64,000 bases of DNA, taken from Antedon bifida (Eukaryota > Echinodermata > Crinoidea > Comatulida > Antedonidae). The DNA lies in the NCBI GenBank assembly GCA_963402885.1, contig OY727094.1, positions 17,362,501 to 17,426,500 on the forward strand, written 5' to 3'. This document shows positions 1 to 9,379 of this stretch, piece after piece. Every line of letters begins with the position of its first letter. The first letter of the stretch is position 1. Both the position numbers and the translations under genes were made by a program. The notes beneath the pieces are model-generated. The model was not told the DNA's origin and ran no database searches. It saw only the letters and a program-made list of their open reading frames with translations.

Positions 1-149
1 GTTCCAAAACATACATGTTTTATATTTCACATAACTTTGTAAGTAAAAGTCGAATTACAATAGTTTTTTTACCATTATAAAACAGATAATTAGCTGCATA
101 ATAATATGATATTATCTACAAATTAAATATTTGCGACATGTGACTGCAT

Positions 150-640
150 CTGGCTCTGGCATTTACTATTTTCATAGGTTGAAAGTGCTTGAATTGTTTT
201 CTATTGATGACTTGATAAATTACATAGACTTTCATTAGGATTTAAGGTGTTGAAAGGTTACTATCCCCATTCTTTCAATGAGTATATTAAAACTAGTGAA
301 AGATGTCCGGGTAGGCTTTTACGTTGGAATTCGAAAGGCAATACTTTTCATAATTCTGTATTTGTTTACTTTCCTAGACTATGGGCGCAAATACCAAATG
401 ACATAAAAGATTCACAAACAATTTCAATATTTAAGGCTGCTCTAACAAAACACTATATTTTATGTTATGTATAGTTTATTTGTATTTTTCTTGTATATGG
501 TTTTATCTTAACTGTTTGTATTGAATGGAGTGAGTGCAGAATCTGTTTGGGCTTTAGCCTATTCTCATTCCTGGTTATTTTTGCATTGATGACCGAATAA
601 ATATTATTATTATTATTATTACTACATTTAAAATGACTTA
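150..640 (+). mobile_element. LINE 3' fragment (CR1/L2-like)
   Basis: Plus-strand reading at 247-471 gives SERCPGRLLRWNSKGNTFHN, then FVYFPRLWAQIPNDIKDSQT and an FKAAL helix. This is the usual C-terminal end of Jockey-superfamily reverse transcriptases (lW..iP..I......FK..L). A short 3' UTR follows and then an (ATT)n tail at about 600-630, typical of CR1/L2-type 3' ends. Stops and frame breaks further 5' mark it as a dead fragment. Confidence 0.65.
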
Positions 641-1208
641 TAGAGAATATTAATAATATTATCCTTCCTGGATTTATAAAGCTCCAAATGTTGAAACCCT
701 CTAAGTACTGTATAAATGATTACCCTGGTCATTTTTGGATCAAACACGTATGGAAACATATACTCCCATAATTCAGCTGGTACAAGCAATGCGACGAGTG
801 TTGGACCCACTATTTCACAATCAATACTCTAACATCCAACACACTGCGCCACGCGCCTTTACAAGAATAAACAAGCTTATATTACATATTTACACAGACC
901 ATGTATAATCTGGCAAATAGGCTTGTCTAATGTTCATTCATTAAAAAAAAAAAAATTTGAACTCAGATACACAGATATGCCAAATAATATCAAGAAATTA
1001 CTTGTACTACACAATAAACAACCCAGAATCACAGAGCTTATAAAGTTACACTGACCAAATATCATCAAGTAAATTATACTAGACATAGATAACATTGTAA
1101 AATCAACACACTTCTGTAACAACAGCTAAACTAATGAAATTCAAAGTTTGTGCTAATTCAATGTAGCTTAAAATATTTTAATTTGTTTGGGGTACTTGGG
1201 GTGCTTAC
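641..1208. other. Intronic/3' flank with no recognised feature
   Basis: AT-rich sequence with only short frames on both strands, containing an A-run at 944-955. Nothing identifiable. Confidence 0.4.
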
Positions 1209-1310
1209 CTTCTTACAGGTGCTAGGTTGTGGATCATCATCTTTAGAAGGGCTAGCAGGAAAGCGATTTCCTGATTCTCTCTTCATGATTTTCGTTCTGA
1301 CAATTGTTGT
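1209..1310 (-). CDS. ROCO gene exon, post-COR linker (last exon seen)
   Basis: 102 bp, phase 0 to phase 0, bounded by TTGCAG acceptor and AAG|GTAAGC donor. It encodes 34 residues (about 828-861), basic at first (RTKIMKRES) and then Pro/Asp/Ser-rich, like a flexible linker. An earlier GT in CTGTAAG is an alternative but weaker donor. The gene must continue to the left of the window because no stop codon or polyadenylation context follows. Confidence 0.75.
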
Positions 1311-1503
1311 CTGCAATATAAAAAACAAATCAATTCCAACGTGAGTACCACTGATATCATTCCAGAAATAACACAAAACCAAGTAAATTTGAAGTTACTG
1401 ACAGTGTATCTGTTAACATAAGAACAATCCCCCAATATAATACTTGGGATTTTACTGGCATGCAAGTCATGATTGCTTTATTATTATATATTATTATATT
1501 TAC

Positions 1504-1785
1504 CTGGAACAAACGGCAATTGTTGATGTTAGTTACATTTAGAACGACAAGATGATGGCCATCAATATTCAGTTCTACATGCTCATAAGACAATGTAGGC
1601 TCAACATCTTTCATTTGAAATTCCTCGATAAATTTAGTTGCAACACGTTGAAAGAGATCATCTGGAAGGTAGCCATCAAAGTCATGAAAGAGAGAAACAG
1701 CACGCTTCTCTTCATATTCAGCAGCCTTTGTATCATCACGTTGGGGCTTTAGGCGTGAAAGAACATAGAACATTCGTCCAAAATT
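1504..1785 (-). CDS. ROCO gene exon, COR domain C-terminal part
   Basis: 282 bp, 94 codons, phase 0 to 0; acceptor CTATAG, donor CAG|GTAAAT. It encodes about residues 734-827. The stretch DGYLPDDLFQRVATKF matches the COR pattern in which a hydrophobic segment, P and LF/R precede an amphipathic helix. The rest (YEHVELNIDGHHLVVLNV) looks like the beta-rich C-terminal half of COR. COR domains mediate dimerisation and transmit nucleotide state from Roc. Confidence 0.88.
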
Positions 1786-1872
1786 CTATAGAAAAAAAAA
1801 ATAGAACATGAGTAGTAGATGGAATATATTAAAAAAATAATTGAATTAAATATTTCAAACAAAATATAATAC

Positions 1873-2028
1873 CTCTTTACTCCTTTTTTCACACATTAAC
1901 CCAAAGGTTTGCATTAGAGACACAAAAAAGTCAATCATCTCATCTGACTCATTCTTCCAAATATGCCGCAACAGTTCTTCATCTAGTTTACCCTCGTTTA
2001 AATTTCTCCAAAGCTGTTTCAGAGATGG
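1873..2028 (-). CDS. ROCO gene exon, COR domain middle
   Basis: 156 bp, 52 codons (about residues 682-733), phase 0 to 0; polypyrimidine tract plus AG acceptor, donor GAG|GTATTA. The order W..L..G.L.EELLRHIW..........LM..FGL is the classic COR core. It continues directly from the preceding COR exon (8783-8968), although 6.8 kb of repeats separates them. Confidence 0.9.
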
Positions 2029-2264
2029 CTAAAAAAAAGAAAAGCACAAAAGTGTAATTTGTCAATGCAACAAAGTAATTACTATTCTTCTGGTGGGTGT
2101 CTAGAAAACTCAGATCTCGGATATATCTGATAATAATCCTAGAGTATTATTGAAACTGATTACTGTGTACATTGCGATAGCGCCCACACGTTGAGCCTTG
2201 AATTGCGTTTGCTTAGCTATAGGCTAGGTAAAGGTATTTATATTTGTCCTCAAGCTTAACTGGA

Positions 2265-2656
2265 AACTAAGGAAATTCGGTTTAGGCCCTTCACGGACCC
2301 ACGGCAGCCAGCAGTGCAGCGCCTACCAGATCAGCACACCGGGAGAAGATCCCCTACTCTTTTCGAATAGTGTACCAAGTTCTTTAACATGCACTGTTAA
2401 GTACACGGGACCAACGGCTTTACATCCCATCCGAAGGATGAGGCAATGAGAGTAAAGCATCTTGCCTAAGGATGCAATTAGTATGGTACAGATAACCTCG
2501 AACCCATGCTTATCACATGCTAGTCCGATATTACTATTACACCATCACTCTCCAGTATATACAGCACCCGCCGCAATTTCTAGACGGTCTCCCATCCAGA
2601 ACGCAACCGGGCCCAACGTTGCTTAACTTCGGTGATTTGCAGTATGGCCTAAATGC
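2265..2656 (-). mobile_element. SINE with 5S-rRNA head (SINE3-like), possible second tRNA-like module
   Basis: On the minus strand a 5S-rRNA-like head (2656 to 2558) is followed by a tRNA-like stretch with a B-box-like GGGTTCGAGG near 2500. Next comes a core (about 2428-2329) holding TTAAAGAACTTGGTACA and GAGTAGGGGA..TCCCGGTGT. The same core occurs in the SINE at 62876-63205 (TTTAAAGAACCTAGTACA, GAGTAGGGGGTT..CCCCGGTGT), so both belong to one SINE superfamily with different heads. No long A-tail is obvious, and the element lies inside the TIR element at 2095-3003. Confidence 0.65.
2558..2656 (-). pseudogene. 5S rRNA-derived sequence (SINE head)
   Basis: Minus strand from 2656: a GGCCATAC start, then ACCGAAGTTAAGCAACGTTG (A-box/intermediate element) and GGATGGGAGACCG (C-box), ending GGGTGCTGTA. 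These are the conserved internal promoter blocks of eukaryotic 5S rRNA. About 20 nt between the 5' strand and box A are missing, so it is not a functional 5S gene. Confidence 0.8.
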
Positions 2657-2814
2657 TATCCTAATTTTAAAAGGTGTATACTGTATTTCTTTATGATTTA
2701 ACATAGGCCGCTACTACAAGTTACAATTATTATTATTAGTACTAAGAAAACGATAATACTGTAGTATTTCAAACAAGCTACCCTCTGATAATAATGGAAC
2801 GATCCATTTGATGA

Positions 2815-3000
2815 TCTGGGTTTTCTAGTTCAATTTTGGAACTAGAAAACTCAGATCTTGATATCTGAGTTTTCTAGATCTAGAAAAGTCAGATATCTGA
2901 GTTTTCTAGATCTAGAAAAGTCAGATATCTGATTTTTCTAGATCTAGAAAACTCAAATATATCTGAGATCTGAGTTTTCTAGATCTGAGTTTTCTAGACA
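2815..3000. repeat. Palindrome-rich short tandem array
   Basis: Repeated alternation of TCTGAGTTTTCTAGATCTAG and its complement around AGATATCT and AGATCT centres, giving at least five dyads. The array is an expansion of the subterminal TIR sequence of the 909-bp element. Confidence 0.75.
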
Positions 3001-3049
3001 CCCTCTTCTGGTCACTAAAACCTCTCCAAAATTCGAAAAATATCTATTA

Positions 3050-3496
3050 GATAAGTGTATTACCATATGCTTCAAGCCTAAAATTCAGCTCCAATTCACT
3101 ACCACTTGAAGGTAGAAAAGAAGCATGGTCACCTCAAAATACAGGTATATGTTTATTGTGTAATTGTAATGAAAAGGAAATTGTCATTTCGTATTTGAAT
3201 GCAAACGACTTTATGCATTTAAGACCACCAATACTCATGAACCTTAAAGATGAACTAAACAATAATAATCTATCCATGTTCTGGGAATTGTTTTCTACTA
3301 GCTCTCTAGATCTTAAATACCTTATTCCTTGATGATCTTAAAATCCATACTGAATTCAAAATCACACCAATTCAATTAACCCATGATAAATATGATTTAG
3401 CAAGTAATATTTTTGAAAAACATTTTAAAATATTTCTGACAATGGCAGAACACACGAATGCTATATATAATGCAATTCCTTCTCAAACTTAATTTT
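3050..3496 (+). pseudogene. LINE C-terminal zinc-knuckle relic
   Basis: A plus-strand frame gives ICLLCNCNEKE, and after a one-base shift CHFVFECKRLYAFKTTNT. Together they form the CxxC...HFvFeC zinc-binding end of RVT-type LINE ORF2 proteins. Helical text follows to about 3480 with stops. It is a degraded LINE 3' end truncated on the left by the TIR element. Confidence 0.55.
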
Positions 3497-3869
3497 TAGG
3501 CCATAAGCAGTAGCTGAAAAAAGGCCTAGAAAATGAATTTCGTTCCGACGTTCAGGGTCTACATTTTGAAAGTTAATATTGTGAAATAAATATGTTATCC
3601 ACACTATATCAAAAGTTCTCCACAAAATATACAGTTAATTTCGAGCAATAGCCCTGCAATTATAGCCTTTTTTTAGGTCTGGACCAATTTTTATGTAGTA
3701 ATAACTTTACAAATTAATACTTGACCAAGTGTTATTATATTTATTTGGGTAGTCAAGTGGATTGTAAACACATATCTAAAATTTAAAATTTATTGTATTC
3801 TGTATGTGAAAAATTTAGATTATTTAGTCAATTTGAGACTTTTTGGGATTTTGAGATGCAGTATCTTCT

Positions 3870-4095
3870 ATATATAAATTGACGTAAGGGCAAAATTCTG
3901 TAAATCTGTGTTACTTCTAGAATGTTTACTCGATGGTATATAAAGTTGGTTCGTACTTTCGGTACAGATTTTAACCACCTGATGTAACCCTGTTTACTAA
4001 TTAAATTGAGTTAGATAATTAGTTATTGACAATTAAAACAAATTTAGGTTCAACGATTTGCCCCAAATAGGGGAGTTTTCCGATCGTTGTATACA
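3870..4095. repeat. Dispersed repeat copy 1 (possible Helitron end)
   Basis: Shares about 200 bp in the same orientation with 29808-30015: TCTATATATAAAT.ACGTAAG at the left, then AGAATGTTTACTCGATG, TTTTAACCACCTGATGTAAC, GATAATTAGTTATT and ATTTGCCCCAAATAGGGG. The TC start followed by TATATA is reminiscent of Helitron 5' ends, but no hairpin/CTRR 3' end was found. Confidence 0.6.
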
Positions 4096-4410
4096 CTGTC
4101 TAATGGATGTGAAAAATACCCGCACACAATAATACAAGGATGCTTTGCATTTTCCTACAGTATCTCCTCCTACGATAATTGTTTTTAATAGCTGAAAACT
4201 GGTTGAACAGCATCATAATGTTGAAGACAGGCTGATTTTCTTTAAAAAATACTATTTTGATATATTTAATATACGTTTACAAATGTATTGATTTGCGATG
4301 AATGGAACATTCCAATCTGTATTTGAAGCTTCAAATTCCTCAGTAAATAGAGGCCGCATTATTTCGACAAATGCTTAGATTAGAAATAGTGTCGGGTGTT
4401 GTATACAGAA

Positions 4411-4452
4411 CAGTAGTGGAGCCAGGATTTGCCCTGGCTGGCGCCACCACTG
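4411..4452. mobile_element. 42-bp hAT-like micro-MITE
   Basis: CAGTAGTGGAGCCAGG at the left and CTGGCGCCACCACTG at the right form near-perfect inverted repeats enclosing only about 10 bp. The flanks are atacagaa (4403-4410) and gtacagaa (4453-4460), an 8-bp duplication with one difference. CAGnG-type ends with 8-bp duplications are typical of hAT elements. Confidence 0.6.
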
Positions 4453-5325
4453 GTACAGAACAGTAAACTTAATCAACACTAAGAGTGGCCTTCGGATAAT
4501 TTTAGATCCACGACCGATAAATAAAGATTCATCAAACTGGGAGTGTAGTTAGGCAAGAACTAAACTAGGTCATTTTTTTTTTTTTTGCGGCTATAGCTCA
4601 AGTTTTCGGTAACGATCCAACCAGCGATTAGGCCTACTGATGTGTACATGGTTACATAAACAAGAATACAAAATAAAAATGTATGTACCGCCAATCATCA
4701 TTTCTTAATTCACAAAATTCTTAGTTTTGCTTTAATCCAACCGATGTTCGATTATTCGGTTTTCTCATGGTCTTCTACGGTAAATAAAAAATAAAAAACA
4801 AAATTACATACGACTCAAAACAAAATGGTTTGTTTTATTAAAAAGTTAGGTCCCCGATCACATATAGGTCAATCCCAGCTAACCGACGTTGTTATGTTAA
4901 AAGTCCAAGATCGTGTCGAATTTCTTAGAGTCTGTGCCGCCCAATCCCAATTTCCATTTCTCCTCAATTTCTTGAGTCCACTTTGTCTTTATTTCCGAAT
5001 ACCCCAATTAAGGGGACATTTCCGTTTTTGTTTAGTTTCCCAATGTCCCCGTGGGTTCTATTGTATTCGAGCCATCTGTGGGGACCCCTAGAGGGTACGT
5101 TCGCTTCACTCGCGTACCATCTAGTCATAAATAATTCACATACCATGTTTATATTTTCTGTATGACTTCTTGAGATGGTTGGTAAACAGCATATGAAATT
5201 TAGTATTGTAATCTTAAATAGGTTTTTATTGAGAAAGCTGCATAAAGTGTGATTTTTTACAAATTGTATAGATAATTTTGAAGTTTTGGCCATTTTTAGC
5301 TTCCTAAATATTTGATTGATATATG

Positions 5326-5441
5326 TGGCCATTTAGATAAAATGGTGGTCATATTGGATAAAATGGCAGCCATTTTGGGCATAATGGCGGCCATTTTGGG
5401 CATAATGGTGGCCATTTTGGGCATAATGGTGGCCATTTTGG
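5326..5441. repeat. 22-bp minisatellite with ATGGCGGCCATTTT core
   Basis: About five copies of a unit ATGGnGGCCATTTTGGGCATA. The unit contains AAAATGGC/GCCATTTT, which resembles the YY1 (pleiohomeotic) binding core on both strands. The regulatory reading is inference. Confidence 0.75.
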
Positions 5442-5559
5442 CTTGTTCAGTTACAAAAATGATGTGAAATATTATTTGAACATGTATTGGTACTTTTATG
5501 ATTGAATTTCTATGTATATTTCAATGTTTATTTAAATCCAAAGGCAAATAACTGAAAAA

Positions 5560-5715
5560 ATGACAATGCTGTGGGTATCAGTGGCTGGATCTCAATGGAG
5601 ATACAAAAAAAAAGCGAAAAGCTAAATCAAAACGATAAAGCAAAACAGCCAGAAAAGTTAGCAGAGCTTTCGGGCAACACTAGCCCTTCATCAGTGCAAG
5701 TGAAGGAATTTGGAT
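5560..5715 (-). mobile_element. Penelope-like element 3' tail fragment
   Basis: The minus strand carries CTGATGAAGGGC..GCCCGAAAG followed by a pyrimidine-rich tail and a T-run (A-run on plus at 5608-5616). Penelope-like elements are known to carry hammerhead ribozyme cores of this kind in their terminal repeats. No RT or GIY-YIG frame accompanies it, so it is a truncated copy. Confidence 0.45.
5665..5697 (-). ncRNA. Hammerhead-ribozyme-like core
   Basis: CTGATGA (plus 5688-5694, complement) is followed by a stem AGGGC/GCCC and then GAAA (5668-5671). This is the conserved CUGANGA-stem II-GAAA arrangement. A closing stem III/cleavage triplet is not evident in the flanks, so activity is doubtful. 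Confidence 0.45.
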
Positions 5716-6221
5716 AACGTCATAGTATAAGAGCTGGCAAGTGCTGCCTGGGTGGACAGGAATAAAAGAAATACAACAAAAGGAGACGGGGTGGATTCTG
5801 AATAAGAGTAGAAAACAAAGAAGGTAGCTTGGTAGAGATATAAACAATTTTGGAATGAAACTAAAAAAGAGCTTAAATGGTGGTTTTGAAACTTAAATTT
5901 TGGTAGTCAATATAAATGTATATTTCTATATATATAATTGTTCAAACTCGATTGGATAGCGACTCATTAACATTCTCGGCGTGGTACGGCGGAACAGCAC
6001 TAGTCCTCAGTTGTACGCACGCGCACCAGAGATCAAATTGATACGCCCTCATCTTTCAGTATTTTTATTCACGAGGCGGGATCTCCGAAGAGATACTTTT
6101 ATATATATAAACACATTAGGCAATGACCATTAATTCTAAAACCGCCCGGTGATATACTGAAATTTAATTAATTAATTTGAAACGATAAAGATGAGGAAAT
6201 CTGTGAGAATGAGAAAAAGTC

Positions 6222-6292
6222 GCCCCAACCGAGACTCGAACTCGGACCGCCTGCTTGATATGCAGATGTCCTAACCATTAGACCACTGGGGC
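6222..6292 (-). tRNA. tRNA-like gene, anticodon AUC (Asp by code), copy 1
   Basis: A full cloverleaf can be drawn. Acceptor GCCCCAG/TTGGGGC (one G-U); D arm GTCT..GGAC; anticodon stem TCTGC/GCAGG with loop ATATCAA; variable CGGT; T stem CCGAG/CTCGG with loop TTCGAGT. A-box TGGTCTAATGG and B-box AGTTCGAGTCT are present, and TTTTT follows within 4 nt as a Pol III terminator. The anticodon reads AUC, which would decode GAU (Asp). That is unusual because Asp tRNAs normally carry GUC, and the D arm looks Glu-like. Confidence 0.75.
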
Positions 6293-6587
6293 TTTCATGG
6301 TAATTGTTCAAACTTGATTGGATAGCGACTCTTTAACATTCTCGGCGTGGTACGGCGGAACAGCACTAGTCCTCAGTTGTACGCACGTGCACCAGAGATC
6401 AAATTGATACGCCCTCATCTTTCAGTATTTTTATTCACGAGGCGGGATCTCCGATGAGATACTTTTATATATATAAACACATTAGGCAATGAACATTAAT
6501 TCTAAAACCGCCCGGTGATATACTGAAATTTAATTAATTAATTTGAAATGATAAAGATGAGGAAATCTGTGAGAATGAAAAAAAGTC

Positions 6588-6658
6588 GCCCCAACCGAGA
6601 CTCGAACTCGGACCGCCTGCTTGATATGCAGATGTCCTAACCATTAGACCACTAGGGC
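6588..6658 (-). tRNA. tRNA-like gene, anticodon AUC, copy 2
   Basis: Differs from copy 1 by one acceptor-stem base (GCCCTAG instead of GCCCCAG, making a T-G pair). Loop, boxes and TTTTT terminator are the same. It lies in the second 366-bp unit. The low divergence outside the stem suggests the whole unit was copied rather than the tRNA being retroposed. Confidence 0.73.
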
Positions 6659-8040
6659 TTTCATGGTAATTGTTCAAACTCGATTGGATAGCGACTCTTT
6701 AACATTCTCGGCGTGGTATGGCGGAACAGCACTAGTCCTCAGTTGTACGCACGCGCACCAGAGATCAAATTGATACGGCCTCATCTTTCAGTATTTTTTT
6801 TCACGAGGCAGGATCTCCGAAGAGATACTTTTATATATATAAACACATTAGGCAATGAACATTAATTCTAAAACCGCCCGGTGATATACTGAAATTTAAT
6901 TAATTAATTTGAAACGATAAATATATATATATAGTTATACACAGCACAAAGATGTAAAAATAATGGCAGTAAAGTACGAATCAGTAAAATCATATAAAAT
7001 AATGGGAAAACAACTGAAATAAATTATCCACTATTATTAAGTATTAATTTCTAAGAAGAAAAATAGGCTGAATTGTGTTATATTTCATATGTTCATCTAC
7101 TTTTTAATACTAAAAGCTATAGCTTTTTTTTGTTGTGAAATAATAAAAACTGATTGAAATCGAATTGAAAAATAGTGTGGTAAACATATATAGGCCCTAG
7201 ACACCAAGGACTCAGACCATGCCACCCAAATGTAGCCTGGTTTTGTTTAGCCTAACTAGGTTTTCAACATGGGCCTAAGCACTATTACGAAGAGTTTTGT
7301 ATGGTTTTCTTGCAAATATTAATCATCTGTTTATAATTGTCGGTTTGACTGCCGTTATTAGACATTCAGCATTATTAGCCTAGAGTAGTATGTTGCTACC
7401 CCTCAGTCCTAACCTAGCTAGGACGTATATTGAAAGTCAGTAGCCTACTACACTCTAGCTAAGCTAGAGCCTAGGACGTTGGCGCTAGGCTAGCTATCTT
7501 TTGTTTGGCCTCTTATATTCTCTAAACTGTGTTTCTAACAAACCATAATCATACACCATGTTGAGCAGGAAACAATTTTCAAACAAGCATATAATTATCA
7601 TCTTCTTTCGCTATATCATCTTCTTTTACAACGTTTGTTTAAGTAGCAAAATAAACCAAACTTCCTCGACTCGCGAACAATACATGCGTTGATTTTTTAC
7701 ACACTTCTGCACTCCGTGCGTTATGGGGATTCCCTAATCTGTAATCATACTATGATTGGTGAAATACAATCACGTGGTACATATTTTTGGATGTTGCGGA
7801 TAATTTTGAACATGTTTCCTTTGTGGGACCAAATCGCTCACGCCAATACATCCCGATGTATATCAAAATAGAGTACCAAAATCAATCGATAATTTCTCAA
7901 AATTGACACACATGATTGTGGAGAACTTTTGATATGTTGTTAAAAAATATTATATAAAATTAACATTGTAAATATGTTAAGAAATTCTAAACCCCTAACA
8001 CTGGAATGAGATGAAACGATACGATTTACTGCTTATGGCC

Positions 8041-8782
8041 TATTTGTCTTAGTTTTTTAATCTTTCTCAGTTTACTTCAACCATTTGCGTTTTTCTATAT
8101 AAGGTTTATAGTTGAAGATCTCAACTTTTTGAGCGGTTTATCATGTAAATATTTTGTAATTTGTTTTTTCTGTCTAATTTTTTAAATGTTTATTATATAC
8201 TTGTTGCACATCTCATTCAGACTGTGCCTCGGATATAAAAGAGATACAATCAAGTTCAGTTCAGATTCAAGATACGGATGAGAAGATAAGCAGAACAAGA
8301 TAGACCAGGTGGTGATTATGTCAAATGTCACAATTGCAACTAGTTGGTATTCTAGCGATTGGTGGAAAGAAAGATTTGTTTGTAAAACAGAAACCATAGT
8401 CTGAAGAATTACTAATTTGTTGATTCTTCTCCTGAAATAAACAATTATACGATTTACAACTACGACTAACCTCTATTTGTTGGGTCCACATTATGTGGTT
8501 TCCTCTTTAATAGGGGTTCTACTGTAATGCACAAGCATATTTGCTTTTATGTATTAGAATATACAGTAGTAAAATTAAACAAGGTGTAAATTTGAATAAA
8601 TTTGATTCTATTTTAAAATTCATTAACTTCCATTATGGTGACAGTATATATATTAGGCTCCAGGACAAAAAGTTCTCTTTGTGGTAGACATTACATTTTG
8701 AAGCTAAATTCATCACATAAAAACATTATCACAATGTTTAGGTCAGATTATTCACAAAAGTATAGTGCATAATATTACTAAC
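8041..8782. other. Intronic sequence, nothing recognised
   Basis: AT-rich, with short frames only. It lies between the 4.5-kb TIR element and the COR exon. Confidence 0.4.
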
Positions 8783-8968
8783 CTGAAGCTTGGGATCAAT
8801 AACTGTGATGATTGTTTTAAACTTGTCAACTACTCCCATCAAATCTATAACAATTTTTTCTTTGAGGATCTTGTCATCTGGGTAGAACAGAATCTCGCCA
8901 ATGTCATGTAAGTACTCCAGAAGCACTTTGTTATTGGTGATCTTACAACGGACAAGTAAATCATTTAT
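8783..8968 (-). CDS. ROCO gene exon, COR domain N-terminal core
   Basis: 186 bp, 62 codons (about residues 620-681), phase 0 to 0; donor CAG|GTTAGT. The core LEYLHDIGEILFYPDD followed by KEKIVIDLMGVVDKF and a C-terminal VIDPK matches the COR signature (leucine/histidine-rich helix, IG.I..Y, then I.D..W or M). Confidence 0.92.
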
Positions 8969-9379
8969 CTAGAAGGCAAATAAACATAACAATTAAATAA
9001 AATTAAATTCTAAAAGTTGAGAGTTTAACCAACATTGTAATTTGTGCTACTGTGTTGTTAAACAGCATATTGGAAATAATACTAAAAGTTACTACAAGGA
9101 CATCTTTTTTCATAGTCATGAAAGGGTTAGAATTGAAATTTGCAACATATTAAATCATTTTGTATTTTTGAACAATGTTAAAATGGCATTTTGGTATGTT
9201 GTCTATCATAAGTTGGTTAGATAATTTTAAATAATTTTAAATTTTAAATTATTTTATTAATGTTTAAATATTATTCTAATTGTTATATAGTTCTTATATA
9301 TATATATGTATATTTCATCCTGTAATTGGTGTTTACACTGTTGGATGTACAATAAATAAAATAAAAAAATAAATAAAAC

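Larger units (their letters stand above)
2095..3003. mobile_element. TIR element (909 bp) with 9-bp target duplication
   Basis: The ends are inverted copies: GGGTGTCTAGAAAACTCAGA at 2095 and its complement ending at 3003. They are flanked by the direct 9-bp repeat tcttctggt (2086-2094 and 3004-3012). A 9-bp duplication points to a Mutator- or Merlin-like transposase, which is absent, so the element is non-autonomous. It carries a SINE (2265-2656) and a palindrome-rich right arm (2815-3000), and sits in the COR intron. Confidence 0.8.
5935..6930. repeat. 366-bp tandem repeat, 2.7 copies, carrying tRNA-like genes
   Basis: Units start at 5935, 6301 and 6667, exactly 366 bp apart, with only scattered substitutions. 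The third ends at about 6927 in (AT)n before its tRNA part. Each full unit has TTCAAACTCGATTGGATAGC at its left, a TAATTAATTAATTT stretch, and a minus-strand tRNA-like gene at its right. The near-identity implies recent duplication. Confidence 0.92.
3499..8040. mobile_element. Probable 4.5-kb TIR element, non-coding and composite
   Basis: GGCCATAAGCAGTA at 3499 is matched by TACTGCTTATGGCC ending at 8040, and TA flanks both. About 110 bp further in, ATATCAAAAGTTCTCCACA (about 3606-3624) is matched by its complement at 7916-7934, so the inverted repeats extend over roughly 125 bp with divergence. No transposase frame is visible inside. The interior holds a Penelope-like tail, the tRNA-bearing tandem repeat and two minisatellites. 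A Tc1/mariner-type TA target is suggested but not proven. Confidence 0.55.

Noticed and set aside
2558..2656. Functional 5S rRNA gene
   Set aside because: About 20 nt missing between the 5' strand and box A, and it is continuous with a SINE body.
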